Source: Stomorhina lunata (lineage: Eukaryota; Arthropoda; Insecta; Diptera; Rhiniidae). From it: a stretch of DNA of 64,000 nucleotides. Position 1 is the stretch's first letter. Each line of letters opens with the position of its first letter. The stretch is taken from NCBI GenBank assembly GCA_933228675.1, contig OW121742.1:128937983-129001982 (forward strand), written 5' to 3'. Made by a program: the position numbers and the translations under genes. Below, piece by piece: positions 11,303 to 22,917 of the stretch. The notes beneath the pieces are model-generated. The model did not search any database and was not told the origin of the DNA. It saw only the letters and a list, made by a program, of their open reading frames with translations.

Positions 11303-13969
11303 AGTAAGTGAGTGTAGTTATCATAGGATTAAAGAAATTTTAAGAAATAGGCCAAATTAAGCCGGTATAGAAGGAAAAAAACAGAAAATGTTTAAATTCA
11401 GTGGTAGTTAGCAAAGGTATGAGTTGTACTAGCAAAAAGCCTTTCTAAATTCTATTTCTTTACTTTCAACTGACATTGATCTGTCTAACTCATTGTTCTT
11501 GTTGTTGCAGCTATTACTTTAGCAGTTGTTCTTCAGTTTAGTTTGGTCGCAGTCAATCATTTTAAATGACCATTTTGAATTTGTATCTCGTTAAAACAAG
11601 AGGTTTTTTATATAACTTCACGTTTTTATGATTTTCTTTCCTTTTTTTTGTTCTTTTCAAACAACAAAAGGCATAAGAAAGCAAAAAACACGTTAATGGG
11701 GAACGGAAAACCTATTACAATAACTGGCTGATAAACATGAAACTGAAGCAAACGATGAAGCCAAACTGACAGTTTGACCGTCAGACAGACAGACATACTG
11801 ACTAACTGACTGACAAACCATTGAAGCAACCCAAACCGAAACAAACAACAAACACAAATTATGGAGGTAATGAAGGAGACTTAAAATAAGGCAGCACAAC
11901 AGCTACAACAATAGCAATACAAAAAGCCAAAATAAAAAATTGTAGTCATAAAGAACCTTTTGGCACAATGGCAATGCCAACAAGCGTAGCAAACGAGCCA
12001 AGATGCAAATGAGCTGATGCTGCTACTGCGCCAACTTCTGCTGGCGACATTTGGTTGCAAAAGCTTGTTGCGCTTTAGCGGTGAATTCATTGAGCCTGAA
12101 ACGCGTTTGCTTGCCGTTGCTGTGCTTTTTGCTGGCTTTTTTTATTAAACGGTTGCAATGACTTCAAAAGCCAACATTATTTTTGCTGTTGCTGTGAGTT
12201 TCCTTTTCCACCTTGTAATGATTCAGAAAATTGATGTTGCATGCAACAACGTGAAAAAACAGACAATTTCATTTATTATGCATTAAGAGAAATACACAGA
12301 CGAAAGAGTAACAAAGCAAAGAGAATAAAATAAAATAAGCAAAACAAAAAACCGGCAAAACACACACAGTCGGTCTTCTAGACATGTTATGCATATTTTT
12401 GCAACACATACATAAAGTTGCACGTCACTATTTTTTTTCTTTTTTTTTTTTTTGTTATTATTGCCGTTTTTCGACTTTTGGCCAGACCAGAAACACCGAG
12501 GGTTAGACATACTTGTACGAGTACATGTAAAACGACCAGACATTTAAAGAAAATGCAATAAAAACAGCAAGAAACAGGCACAAAACCTGACGTCTTGGCG
12601 ATCACTAAATGGACAATGTTGAATTTGTATTTCGTTTTTGTTGTTTTCCTTTCGCCTAAAACTAAATACAACAGCAAAATTGAGGACAAGCTAAGCACCA
12701 TTTTCGTTTTATTTGGGCGACAGACATGACGATGCAACATCGACATAGATACATACAAACATACAACATTAAATGAAATTTTCAAAAAGAAAATAGATTT
12801 CTTTCTTTTTTTCAACAACGGAAATTTTTTACCTAACAAATTGCTACATTTGTTGCACTACCAAAAACTAGCATCTACATGCAACACAACAACCAAAAGA
12901 AAGAAAGGCAATCTAGTACATAATTCATTTCAAACCAAAGGCTTTCTAAACGTTTCTCTTTTTTTTCGTTTTCTTTCCTCATTTATCCTCTACCAAATAA
13001 GAAAATACATATTTTTGGCAAATGATAAAAATGCAAACACAACTAGACGAATTGAAAACATTCCAAGTGAAAAAAAGGTAAAAATACTTCAAGTAGATAC
13101 AATAGAAAAACACTCAGAAAGTTCCACAAAGATTATTATGTTGTACAGATGCAAATGCAAAAACTAATTAAAATGTTAAACAAAAATTAAAATACTAAAA
13201 AACTGTCTAGGGTTTTTTGAAAATTATATAAAAATGTGATATAATATTAAATTTTAAGTAAAATGTTAACTTGACTACGTCCTGTATATGTAAAATATTA
13301 TATAGTAATTTTAAATGATAATTAGTTATAAGTTTGTATTAAAATTATTAAAATTAATCTAATCCCAGTCAGTAAAAAATTCTTGTAAATATTTAAAATT
13401 TTAATTAAAAAGAATTAGTTGGTACTTAAGTGAAATGAAAATCGACCACCTCTTTTATAAAATAACAAAAAAACTAATACAAAACAGCCATATTTTTTAT
13501 TTTTCTTAAAAGCCTACAAAACTTTCTTTAAACTATTTACTCAAGAAGACACAATTAAACAATATTTATATCATAAAAAAGTATTTACCATGTTAAATAG
13601 TGACTGATTATGTTTATAAGTTTTTTTTTAAACGAAAAGAAAATGACAAAAATTTATTTTTATTTTATTTGTATTTTTGTATATAAATTTGTAATTTTTA
13701 ATTAATTATTTAATTTATTTTTATTATTGTTTTGTATTCTAGTTACTAAGTAGTATTAATTTAATTCTATTTTCAAATTTATAGTCCTATAAATTAAAAT
13801 TGTTTAAACGACAAAAAATATTTTTAAAAAATAACAAAAGACAATAATAAAAAAACACAAAAAACCATATTAAATATATGAAAAATGATTAAAAACTAAA
13901 TTTTAACTTGGTCTTTTTATTAAAAAAAAACAGATTTTAAGGATTTCAGGGATATTTTTGGTAATGAAA
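11303..13969. other. Tollo 3' flank: 3' UTR and AT-rich spacer
   Basis: No credible gene. AATAAA polyadenylation-type hexamers occur at 11931-11936 and about 12323. Poly-Q-codon-like CAA runs, homopurine and homopyrimidine tracts (for example 12430-12455) and a GACA/GACT-type tetranucleotide tract (about 11778-11818) are present. From 13200 the sequence is nearly pure A/T. Open frames here (up to 150 codons, minus strand) are low-complexity and overlap each other on both strands, so they were not called. Confidence 0.6.
11304..11312 (+). promoter_or_regulatory. Consensus 5' splice donor just after the Tollo stop codon
   Basis: The sequence after the TAA stop (11300-11302) is A then GTAAGTGAG, a strong match to the metazoan donor consensus GTAAGT. 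It could start a 3' UTR intron. An intron this close to the stop would not be expected to trigger nonsense-mediated decay. A matching acceptor was not identified with confidence. A chance occurrence cannot be excluded. Confidence 0.4.
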
Positions 13970-14995
13970 TAAGAATAATCCTCCTGAAGAAGATGACCTA
14001 ACCAATCATCGAAATGCGTAGAGGAAAGATTTCCCCAACAATATTTTTTTGGTTTTATAAAAAAACTATTTATTACAATAATAAATAATAGTAATAAATT
14101 GGAATCTTGGTGCAATACACTACAGTAAAACTTTTTAATTGAATGTTTGATGTCCCAAAATTTTTGAAAAACCCTTTTTGAAATTTAAAGTAAATTTAAA
14201 TGAGGAAATCATTTTTATCAGATAAAGTTGATTAAGATATTCAAGCTCTAATAAATTTTTCTATAGAAAATTTTTTTTATAAAAAATTTTCTATAGAAAA
14301 TGTTTTTAAAAAAATTTTCTATAGAAAATTTTTTTATCAAAATTTTTTCTATAGACAATTTTTTTTTATCAAAAATTTTTCTATAGAAAATTTTCTTATC
14401 AACAATTTTTCTATAGAAAAATTTTTACCAACATTTTTCTATAGAAAATTTTCATAAAAAAATTTTTCAATAAAAAAAAAAATTAAAAAAAAATTTTCTG
14501 TAGAAAATATTTTTATCAAAAATTTTTCTATGGAAAATTTTTAATCAAAAAATTTTCTATAGAAAATTTTTTATCAAAAATTTTTCTATAGAAAATTTTT
14601 TACCAAAAATTTTTTTTTCAAAAAATTTTCTATAGAAATTTTTAAATTGTTTGATATTAGAATTTATTTCTATTGTGAAAAATGTTCCCAATATTTAAAA
14701 AAACATTCCCAATGCTTACAAAGCTAATAGTGTGATGGCAACAATGTTCGAAATTATATTTCTTTGCTCTCTCGATCCATGTATTTTGTTGCCATAATTT
14801 GGATTTTGATTTGTTTCTTGCCTATTTTGTTTTTGTATTTTCTTAAACAAAGCGGCACTAACCAACTCTGTTAACCTCCAAATTCCAACTGAATGATTTT
14901 AATAATCATTTTCACGACTTTTGTGAATGATCGTGGTATTTACGAAAACTAAAAAAATATATCGGCTGCTGGTGGGCTGCTCATGGGTTGCCTAC
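13970..14995 (+). repeat. TATAG-array element, copy T1 (flank, ~30-bp tandem array, flank)
   Basis: The left flank (about 13970-14250) includes AATAATCCTCCTGAAGA. The core (about 14254-14640) is a degenerate tandem array of a roughly 28-31-bp unit built around the palindrome TTTTTCTATAGAAAA followed by a TTTTTATCAAAA spacer. The right flank (about 14640-14995) includes AAAGCGGCACTAACCAACTC and ends GGCTGCTGGTGGGCTGC. Flanks and core recur at about 22.9, 32.5, 55.4 and 63.4 kb in both orientations, so this is an interspersed element with an internal satellite rather than a local array. Class unknown; no transposase or clear terminal repeats seen. Confidence 0.6.
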
Positions 14996-15005
14996 TCGTG
15001 GTTAT

Positions 15006-15108
15006 GAGGTGAACCGCTTTTTTGAAAATTTTATTTTTTCAAGAGGGACTGGCCGGGGATAGAACTTGGAAACTCAGTCGAGCTAGGCGGTTGACTTACT
15101 TGCTATAA
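15006..15108 (-). mobile_element. tRNA-derived SINE-like element, copy 2
   Basis: Minus-strand copy inserted next to the right end of TATAG-array copy T1. It has the GTGAACCGC motif at 15009-15017 and the B-box region GGGGATAGAACTTGG (reverse complement). The A-box side is more decayed (ends TTGCTATAA). The spacer between the tRNA-like part and GTGAACCGC is a short A/T run, as in the 46-kb copy. Confidence 0.5.
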
Positions 15109-17229
15109 ATAAATTACTAAAAATAATTTTTAAAAATTATTAGTTAATATTTTTTCAAAACCTTTCCCTCAAAAGTGCTATATTGTGTGCCCCTATATTA
15201 CAATGTAATGAGATCATATTTATTATAGAGATACATAAATAACAATGATTTTGAAAGATTTTCTAGACAAATTTAAATGCTTTTATTAGAATTCAATAAG
15301 ACATTTGTAATCTTGAAAGAGTTACTGTAGTTTTCTTCACAAAGAAGGAACTAAAAATAATTTTTATTGATTACTTTTATCAATAAATTAATCATAAAAT
15401 AAAAAAATCACACCCCGTTCTTGTGTTTAAAATTCCATTAACTTTTACTAAAACTCTTTGTCATTTTAAAAAGAATGACTTTTGTCTAATAAAATGCATT
15501 CGCAAGAGTTGGGTGTACCTGAGGTTTTTTGTTATAAATAAATATTAAGTAAAAATGAATGTTCCAATGGGTGTTTACATACTAGACATCGACTGACTAA
15601 CATTCATTGAAATTAAACAAAAACAAAGGAACGAATAATGATTAATGTCTGGGTCTTCAATTTTATGTATTTTAACCGGCCATGACTAAATAATGTAGAT
15701 CAGTAATTCCTGGAACACAACCTTCACTTTTGCCCTTACATAGATCACTGGGGTGATTATTTTGAAGGTTAATTTAATTTGAGGGTATGTTTAATACTTG
15801 CCTGCATTCTAACAAAGTACTCGAAGAAATGTTCACCTAGACTAGACTAGACTAAAATGAATACACCTGTATCAAATAATCATAGGTTACCAATAACGAT
15901 GACTTATATATGTAGTAGGTAGGCGTGTTTGTTACAATTGCAAAAGTCATAAAATTCCAGCTGTCTCTTGATGTATCTGGTTGGCGATACTAACAAGATT
16001 TTGATCAAGGTTAATTTCTCTTCTCGTTAAGGATAATAAGCGGTTGGGCCTTTTGAAATTGATAATGTGAAACGTTTGACAGTTTGTTATAATCTATTGC
16101 TCATAGATTTTATTTGAAGGTTAAATATTTTACAAAAACATTAAATATAACGAGCGGCTGAACAGTAGAAACAAAAAACTCAGCAACATACCACCATTAT
16201 CTTAGATAAAACTAACTGGCTGCAACATAACAAAAAGATTTTTTAACCCATATTTATAACAAAGTATTTATGAACATTGACTATGTACGTGTTTAGCATT
16301 GAATCGCTTTAGTTTTTGGCCTTTTTATACGATTTTATAGTTTATAGCATATTATATCTGGTCTTGTTTTGCCTTATCGTTTAGTTTGTATCTTAAACAG
16401 TCATCGTGTTTGTTTATTAAGAAAAATGATTTTAATTACTGATTTAGATCGTGTTTGAAAATATTGTAAGAAAATTTAACCAATTTTACAAAAACATTAA
16501 ATGCTGATGTCTGATTAATTGTAATATTTTAAAAGGTGTTTTAAATTTAGTAACATAAAAACAAATTTATGTTTTTTACCTGTAGGCTCTTTAAATGCTA
16601 AAATACTCACATGATTTTAAAAGATTGTATAAATTCATGTTCTTAGAAATTTAAGAAAAAATATTAAAATATCTTTTAAATTTATCTATAAGTTATATCA
16701 AATTTTGGGTACTTATAACGACTATACAGATGTCGTTATTTCGATTCATAAGACTATCGATTGAAATAATAACTTTAAGGTCAGTTTCAAATACATGTAT
16801 GTATGTCAATGATTCGCTGTACATATTCAAGATTCAATATTCCTAGCACTCAAATATCTTTTTTTTCTAATTTTGTTAATTTTTATAAAGGAAGTATTTG
16901 TTGATGTATTTAACAGATTGGATTATTGGTCCGGTAACTCACTTTTAAGTGTAAAAAGTCGACTAAGAATAACTTTCTGATTACAGGACATAGATATTTA
17001 AAAGTTAAAAGATAAATATTATTGCTATAAACAGAAATAGCCATATCTAATATCGATACACGCAATCTTGAAAAATTGATTATTTGACCATTGATTGAAT
17101 TTATCCACCCTGTAGATAAATTTAAGGTAAGTAAGTAAATTAGCTGTCAAATGACGGAATGTTAAGAATTGACATTTATCTTCTTTGACATTTATTTAGT
17201 AAAAAATTGGGAAATTTCATCCATAAGCC
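15109..17229. other. AT-rich intergenic sequence
   Basis: Nothing convincing was recognised apart from short simple repeats such as the CTAGACTAGACTAGACT run near 15837 and a small palindrome at about 16732-16775. Confidence 0.5.
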
Positions 17230-17590
17230 GCTACACTCTTCAACAAAGAATTTTGACTATCTAAAAAACTGAACGAAAACAACGCATTTTTTAACTAAAT
17301 CATCTTTGGCGATGAAAACCATTTTCAATTGGATGGTTATTTAAACAAATCAAATTGTCGCGTATGGGCTCAGAAACTTCACAAAAAGTCCTCGAAACCA
17401 ATCACATCTAAAGGAAGTTTGGTTTGAGATTAGACGGACAGTATTTTTAATAAAAATTTCTAGGAAAAGTCGTCACATTGTATTATCCACGCTACCAAAC
17501 CATTACAACGGATTTTTGATTACTAAAATTGGTTAATGTTAATATCAGTGACCTTTGGTTTCAGCAAGACGGCTGGTGCATTAAACACAT
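17230..17590 (+). pseudogene. Tc1/mariner-superfamily transposase remnant
   Basis: One frame reads NNAFFN-stop-IIFGDENHFQL, then DGYLNKSNCRVWAQ, matching the first catalytic-Asp region (SDEAHF..GYVNKQNCR.W) of IS630/Tc1/mariner transposases. Further downstream ISDLWFQQDG matches the second catalytic block (MWFQQDGA). Several stop codons and frame breaks lie between, and the coding remnant ends where a 30-bp inverted repeat begins. It is a dead fragment; N-terminal DNA-binding helices were not found. Confidence 0.65.
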
Positions 17591-18569
17591 AGACAACAGC
17601 AGGCTACGGGCTACAACCTGTCAAAATTAGAATACATGCATTCAAATAAAAATAAATTTTTTGTAGCTGTAGCCAAAATTAAACTATTTTCTATTTTTGT
17701 TGGCGACAATAATAGATTTAGTGCTGTCAACACCATATAATATTGAAATAAATGAGCGATTTAAGCCACTTGACTTTATTTACCATAAATACAATGGGGA
17801 GAATTTATGTAAACAATTTACATATTTACTTATCAAATATTTATATATTTAATGTATATAATAATATCTAATAAAATATTATGTAAAAATTTATATTTAT
17901 ATATCTCTAACTCAATATAAGTAAAATTTTAAAAAGTTATTTTTCAAACTGTCTAACTCACGCGCTACGTGTGCTAGAGTTACGTAGTTCATGTTATATA
18001 AAAGCTCAGTATGTCCTTTATAAAATTCATTATATAAAAGAGCATACTTATATCTATATTGTTTAAAAATATGCGAATTTTTATAAAAAAAAGTCGGTTG
18101 CAGAAATAAGTTTATAGTATATTATAGCTCTTAATCCATTATAAAATAAAATATATAAGAATATAAAAAAAGTTAATACCGGATATAAACTTCTAAAGTT
18201 GTACCGTATTATACTTGAAATTTAAAAAGCGCATAACTCTTAAACTATAAGAGATCACACCAAAATCTTTCTATATATATTTTTTTTTTTTTTTTTGATG
18301 TAGACATACTATCAGGTACAGGAAAACAGTTGATTTCGGAGATTAATAAATAAAATGAATTTATGTCGTTTTTATCAAAATTTTTTTGTCCATCTTATAA
18401 ACGCGATATTGGCACCACTCATAAACAGATGTTTCGAAATGTAGCTGCCGTCTTAAATTTAGCTGCCGTCCCCAAAATAATTAAATAGCTGACTACGAGG
18501 CGACGATTGCAGCCAACGACTTTTGTAGTCGGTGTTCGTGTAGCCTGCTGTTGTCTATGTGTTTAATGC
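17578..18569. mobile_element. 992-bp segment bounded by perfect 30-bp inverted repeats
   Basis: Positions 17578-17607 and 18540-18569 are perfect 30-base inverse complements, with outer ends GCATTAAACACATAG and CTATGTGTTTAATGC. The left repeat overlaps the last part of the mariner-like transposase remnant. The interior is AT-rich without a long open frame, with GTAGCTG-type short repeats near both ends (about 17664 and 18440). It could be a non-autonomous TIR element or a rearrangement that duplicated and inverted a transposon edge. No target-site duplication was recognised. Confidence 0.5.
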
Positions 18570-18826
18570 ATGAGCTAAGCTAAGCTTTAGTGCAAGCCAA
18601 CTTACTTCCTAACCTCAAATTTGCACACCCTTTATTTCAGACCCACTGCTGAAAATTAAAAATTATAAATGTTTCTATACTGACAAAAAGATGTCTTTTA
18701 CATTGAAAAGAAACCGAAAAAGAAATCTTTTATAGCTCATTTCAATAGTTAAGAAAGTGCCTTATTTGGACTACCCCGACTATTTAATACCCTTCACAAC
18801 AAAAGATGTTTAATAATTATTAGAAA

Positions 18827-19590
18827 ACAAGTAAGAAAGTGCTATAGTCGGTCAAGCCCGACCATATGGTACCCTTCACCACTAATTTCAAAGGTGTTAT
18901 TTATACTGTATAAACCCAAATATTTGCTATATTTTGCCATCATACAAACATTTTATCAAAGCATATATATTTAAGCTGTTTCCGTTATTTGGACTTATAT
19001 GAGAGCTAGGGTCATATGTGGACCGATTATATCGAAATTTCGCAAATTGATTTAAACTTTAACAAGAATTATGTATGCAAAAAATAAACTCAAAATTCTC
19101 ATTATTTTTAGATTTTCGAGCGTCTTAGCGATTTTTGTCTCATATAGTGCGTTTCGATAGAAGAGTTTGTATGGTCAAATGTGGACCGATTTGAACGACA
19201 TTTGGTACAGTGATTTTGGTTTATATAAGCAGTATTTGTTTTAAATTTCATGAAAAAATATTGATATTTGTGGCCAAAATATCAATTCTGGGAAGTAGGA
19301 CCTATAGGAGGTACCATAAATAATGAACCGATTTTGTCAAATTTTAATAGCCATGGTCCCACTGTCAAAAAAAAATAATCTAAGCCAAATTTTATCAAAT
19401 TGTCTTTAGAATTGCGACCTATACTTTGATTACATGGTTTACATGGGGGTCCAGCCAGACGTCCAAACGGACGGACGGACATCGCTAAATCGACTCAGAA
19501 AGTGATTCTAAGCCTATTAGTATACCAAAAGGTTGGTCTAAGACAAATATTTCTAGCGTTACATACATCGGCACAAACTTATATGACTAA
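18827..19590 (+). mobile_element. mini-me/DINE-1-like repeat, copy B
   Basis: Starts AACAAGTAAGAAAGTGCTAT followed by GTCGGTCAAGCCCGACCATA, itself a small hairpin. It carries GGACGGACGGACATCG (19469-19484, the GTCY-type microsatellite on the opposite strand) and TATACCAAAAGGTTGGTCTAAGAC near the end. Same orientation as copy A. A stray terminal piece (TAATACCCTTCAC, about 18786-18800) lies just upstream. Open frames within it are repeat-derived. Confidence 0.65.
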
Positions 19591-21223
19591 GTTTTCTTAT
19601 TACTATTTACTTCCTTATCCAGGTTTACTTTCAATGCTCAGGTCTAAACCTTTTAATGGCATTTGAAACAGTTCAAGGGTCAACTTTAAAATTTTTTGAT
19701 ATTTTTTTAAAGTTTATGTCGGATTTTTATTTTTGAAAAGCTTTAATTATATTTTTCCGTACTTTTTTTTCGCTGTCCGTTTTTAAAGTAATGTTATTAA
19801 AAATAGTTAATAAAAAGTTATTAAAATTAGTTAATAAAAACTTCAGCAAAAACCGAATATATTAATTAATTAATTGTGACAATCGATCCAAAGTCTCGTC
19901 CAAAGAACATAAAATGGTAAATCATCGGAAAACTAGAGATTTGTACTGGTTTTTATCTAAAAGCTAGATTGACGTCAGCTTCAAATGTAATCGATTAATC
20001 TGATGTTTGATGATATTTTTTCAATAGTCACTAATTAGACTTTAATGTACATATTACGAATTTATTAAAAATTTATAAAATTTGTACTATTTACAAGCAC
20101 TTAAAAACTTTTATATACAAACTTATCAAAATGATAAAATTTGACAGACAATCTTAATCCATATCAACCAATTAACGGTTCTTAAACAAAGCATAAGTTC
20201 TAAATTTTTGTTTAATACCAACATTTTACCAAACATACAATTATCATTATAATTTTAATTAAGAAAAGCGAAAAAAAGAAGCGATTTAATGAAATTTGAC
20301 TACTGTTAATCACATAAAATATACAAAAATGTGAACGAGCAACAAGAATGAGCCAAGATAATCAATTTAATGTGATTAAAGAAAGATACTCGTAATAAAC
20401 CAAAGCAAACGGAATCAAAAGTGAACAAGAGGAGACGAAAGACAAGACAACCATGAAGTTTTTGGAAATATGTATGCGTTTGAATTAGAGAATGGATAAA
20501 TGGATAAATGAATAAATGAATGAATGACTGAGTGACTGAGTGAGTGAGTGACTGAATAAATGGCTGGTTACCATAAACTAATAAAAACAAGTAATAAATG
20601 ACAGTACATCAAGCATTAATTCGAAATTAATGTGATATAATTAAAAATCAAACATAAAAGTTTGTTGTCTTTGAAAATATCAACAGACAAGAAGATAAAT
20701 AAACAAAAACCTCTACAAAAAAATGTTTAAAAATTATAATTAACTTTTAAATTTAGGAGAAAATAAATAACAGATGCTTAAATATTAGGGTTTATTAAAA
20801 AAAATACAAACCAAAAAGTCAACAACAGCATCATCAACATGATCAACATCAACATGATCATCATTAAATTATTCGACAACATCGGTTCACTATTACCTTT
20901 AATACCGTTGTTCTTTTTTTTTGAAGAAAATTGTTATTTACGAGTATTTTTCCGAACTTTTTTTTTCTTAAATTTTTATATTTTAAGATTTTTATCCTAA
21001 ACTAACAATCATGATTATTAACATCAATGTCATTTGTCTGTTGTTTCTTGGTTTATTGTGTTTTAGTAAAATTTTTTTAGATATTTTACTTTTTTGCTTT
21101 CAGTATTTATGTTTGTTCCTCGACTAATTTCTCTAGACCATGCAAGTCAATATACAAGAGACATTAAATAAATTTCCTTTATAACCTTGACTTTACGGTA
21201 GCCTTTGTAAATAGATAAGCGAA
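19591..21223. other. AT-rich spacer with a TGAA/GACT microsatellite
   Basis: No gene. A compound tetranucleotide repeat of the ATGAATGA/GACTGAGT type spans about 20489-20565; the minus-strand 94-codon frame over it is a translation of that microsatellite. ATCAACATGATCAACATC-type trinucleotide repeats lie at about 20825-20865. Confidence 0.55.
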
Positions 21224-21368
21224 TACACTGTAAAAATAAAGTGAATAAATAAATTTATAATTTCTTTGTGTCTGGGAATTGAACACGGTATGCCAAACTT
21301 TAAATGTTTAACCTAAACTTCTCATGTGTTGTGCTTTATTCCGGAAATTTGTTTTTTTTTACAGTGTA
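21224..21368. mobile_element. 145-bp TIR element with a tRNA-like B-box core
   Basis: Ends are TACACTGTAAAAA (21224-21236) and an inverse complement TTTTTACAGTGTA ending at 21368; the outer TA may be the target-site duplication. In the minus-strand direction the interior contains CCGTGTTCAATTCCCAG, which resembles a tRNA T-arm/pol III B box, preceded by TTAGGTTAAACATT, a poor A-box match. It is a MITE-like element carrying a tRNA-like segment. The pol III reading is inference. Confidence 0.55.
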
Positions 21369-22917
21369 CTCATGTCAACAGAATTACTTCTATTAGTAGC
21401 CGCCCAAGCTACCGCAGGGGCTTAATACCTTTTAATGATATTTGTCTTAGACATTTTCAAAGTAAACACACATGACAACCAAAGATTTTTCTTACGGTCT
21501 TTTATGATTTCCTTTTCGCCTTTTTAGTATTGAAAAAAAAAAAAATGAAAATAAGATGATTTGTCAGCTGGGCGCAATGACACAAAAAAAAAACGAATCC
21601 ATTAAGACGAAATTACAACTGGAAAAATATTTTGAATTTATGTCTAGACCTTAAAAATTATTGATTTTAATGGTTATTTTCTGGCCATAATAAATATTTA
21701 CATAAAAAGCAATTATAAACCAAAAGTAATGATTATTAAGAAAATTAATTTTAATTATATAGAAATTAAAAATATGCATCAAACAAATTTTCAAGGAAAG
21801 GAAACATAATTAATACAAATGGTAGCAGTTATCAATCAAATATTAATATTCATATTTTTATAATATTTACAAAAAACCAAAACGGAATGAAAATACCCAT
21901 GTACCCACTCGTATTGTTGAACAGTCATTCCCATGACTTAAAGCAGGAGGACCACCGCCATAAAATGTAGTTCTATGTTCCTCATTGTTGATATACGTGT
22001 GTATATAGTCGATATTGTCCTTATATAAATTTATAATAAAGTAATGATAATTTGATACTTATTCATTCATTACTTTGTTTCTTTGCGCTTTATTTAACTA
22101 TAAATTCAGGCATTTCTTGAAAATGAAAATAAAATAGTGAAGAACTCATCAAAATCATTATTTTTTCCAAACATTTCATCGTGGACGGAGCGAGCATTCA
22201 ATGAATAGTAAACAAATACTCAAATTCATTTGGTCATACACTTGGATATGCCATAACAAAAATGATTATTTGATACTTAATAAATACTTGAGAATTTATT
22301 TAGTCTTTTTTAGTCTTATTTACAAGGAAAACACCAACATCAGACGCGGGGAACACACAGAAAGAAGCACACCCACTTACTTAGATACAGTTACTCTAAG
22401 AGTTTCCTTTACAGAAGCTTCAATTTAATGTTTTTGCTGCTGCTACTTTGGAATGTCAAATCAAATAATGATTGAAAAAGGAAACCACACACAGAGTCAT
22501 GGTAAATATTAAATAGTCATCCTCAGAGATATGTCCTGTTTCAATAATATTGAAAAAAAAAACAGTCCTTGTGCAAGAAGTAAAAAATAGAAAACATATT
22601 AAAAGTGCGACTACTACAAATCCTCTTGACACTTGAGCTATAGTATGTCGGTGTTTATCCTGTACCCAATGTACATATGTATATGTGAGTACTTTTTAAA
22701 AAGGAAGCGCTACCGAAAACATCAAAAGATGGATAAATCAAATAAATGGGCATTTATAATGTCAATAATTGTTTTAGTAAAATACAAATTGATTAGTGAT
22801 TGTGGGCAGTGGTTAGGTAGATATTTTTAACAACAAATTGACAAGCTGTTATTTTCAAAACGTCACTTAAACTAGGTTTCGTTTTGATTGATTCTTTCAG
22901 AGACATTACTATATTAT
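21369..22917. other. AT-rich intergenic sequence
   Basis: Nothing recognised. Three short plus-strand frames (about 22201-22428, 22633-22830, 22888-23100) show no protein-like composition or known motif. Confidence 0.5.

Noticed and set aside
12283..13167. Long minus-strand ORF of 150 codons and a 108-codon plus ORF
   Set aside because: Low-complexity sequence with homopolymer runs, overlapping frames on both strands, no recognisable domain and no coding-like composition.
14254..14640. CRISPR-like repeat-spacer array
   Set aside because: Units are degenerate, the intervals are not unique spacers, the genome is eukaryotic and no cas genes exist.
20306..20590. Minus ORFs rich in FIHSFIHSLI (also 26128-26322 and 30591-30794)
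   Set aside because: They translate ATGA-type tetranucleotide microsatellites.
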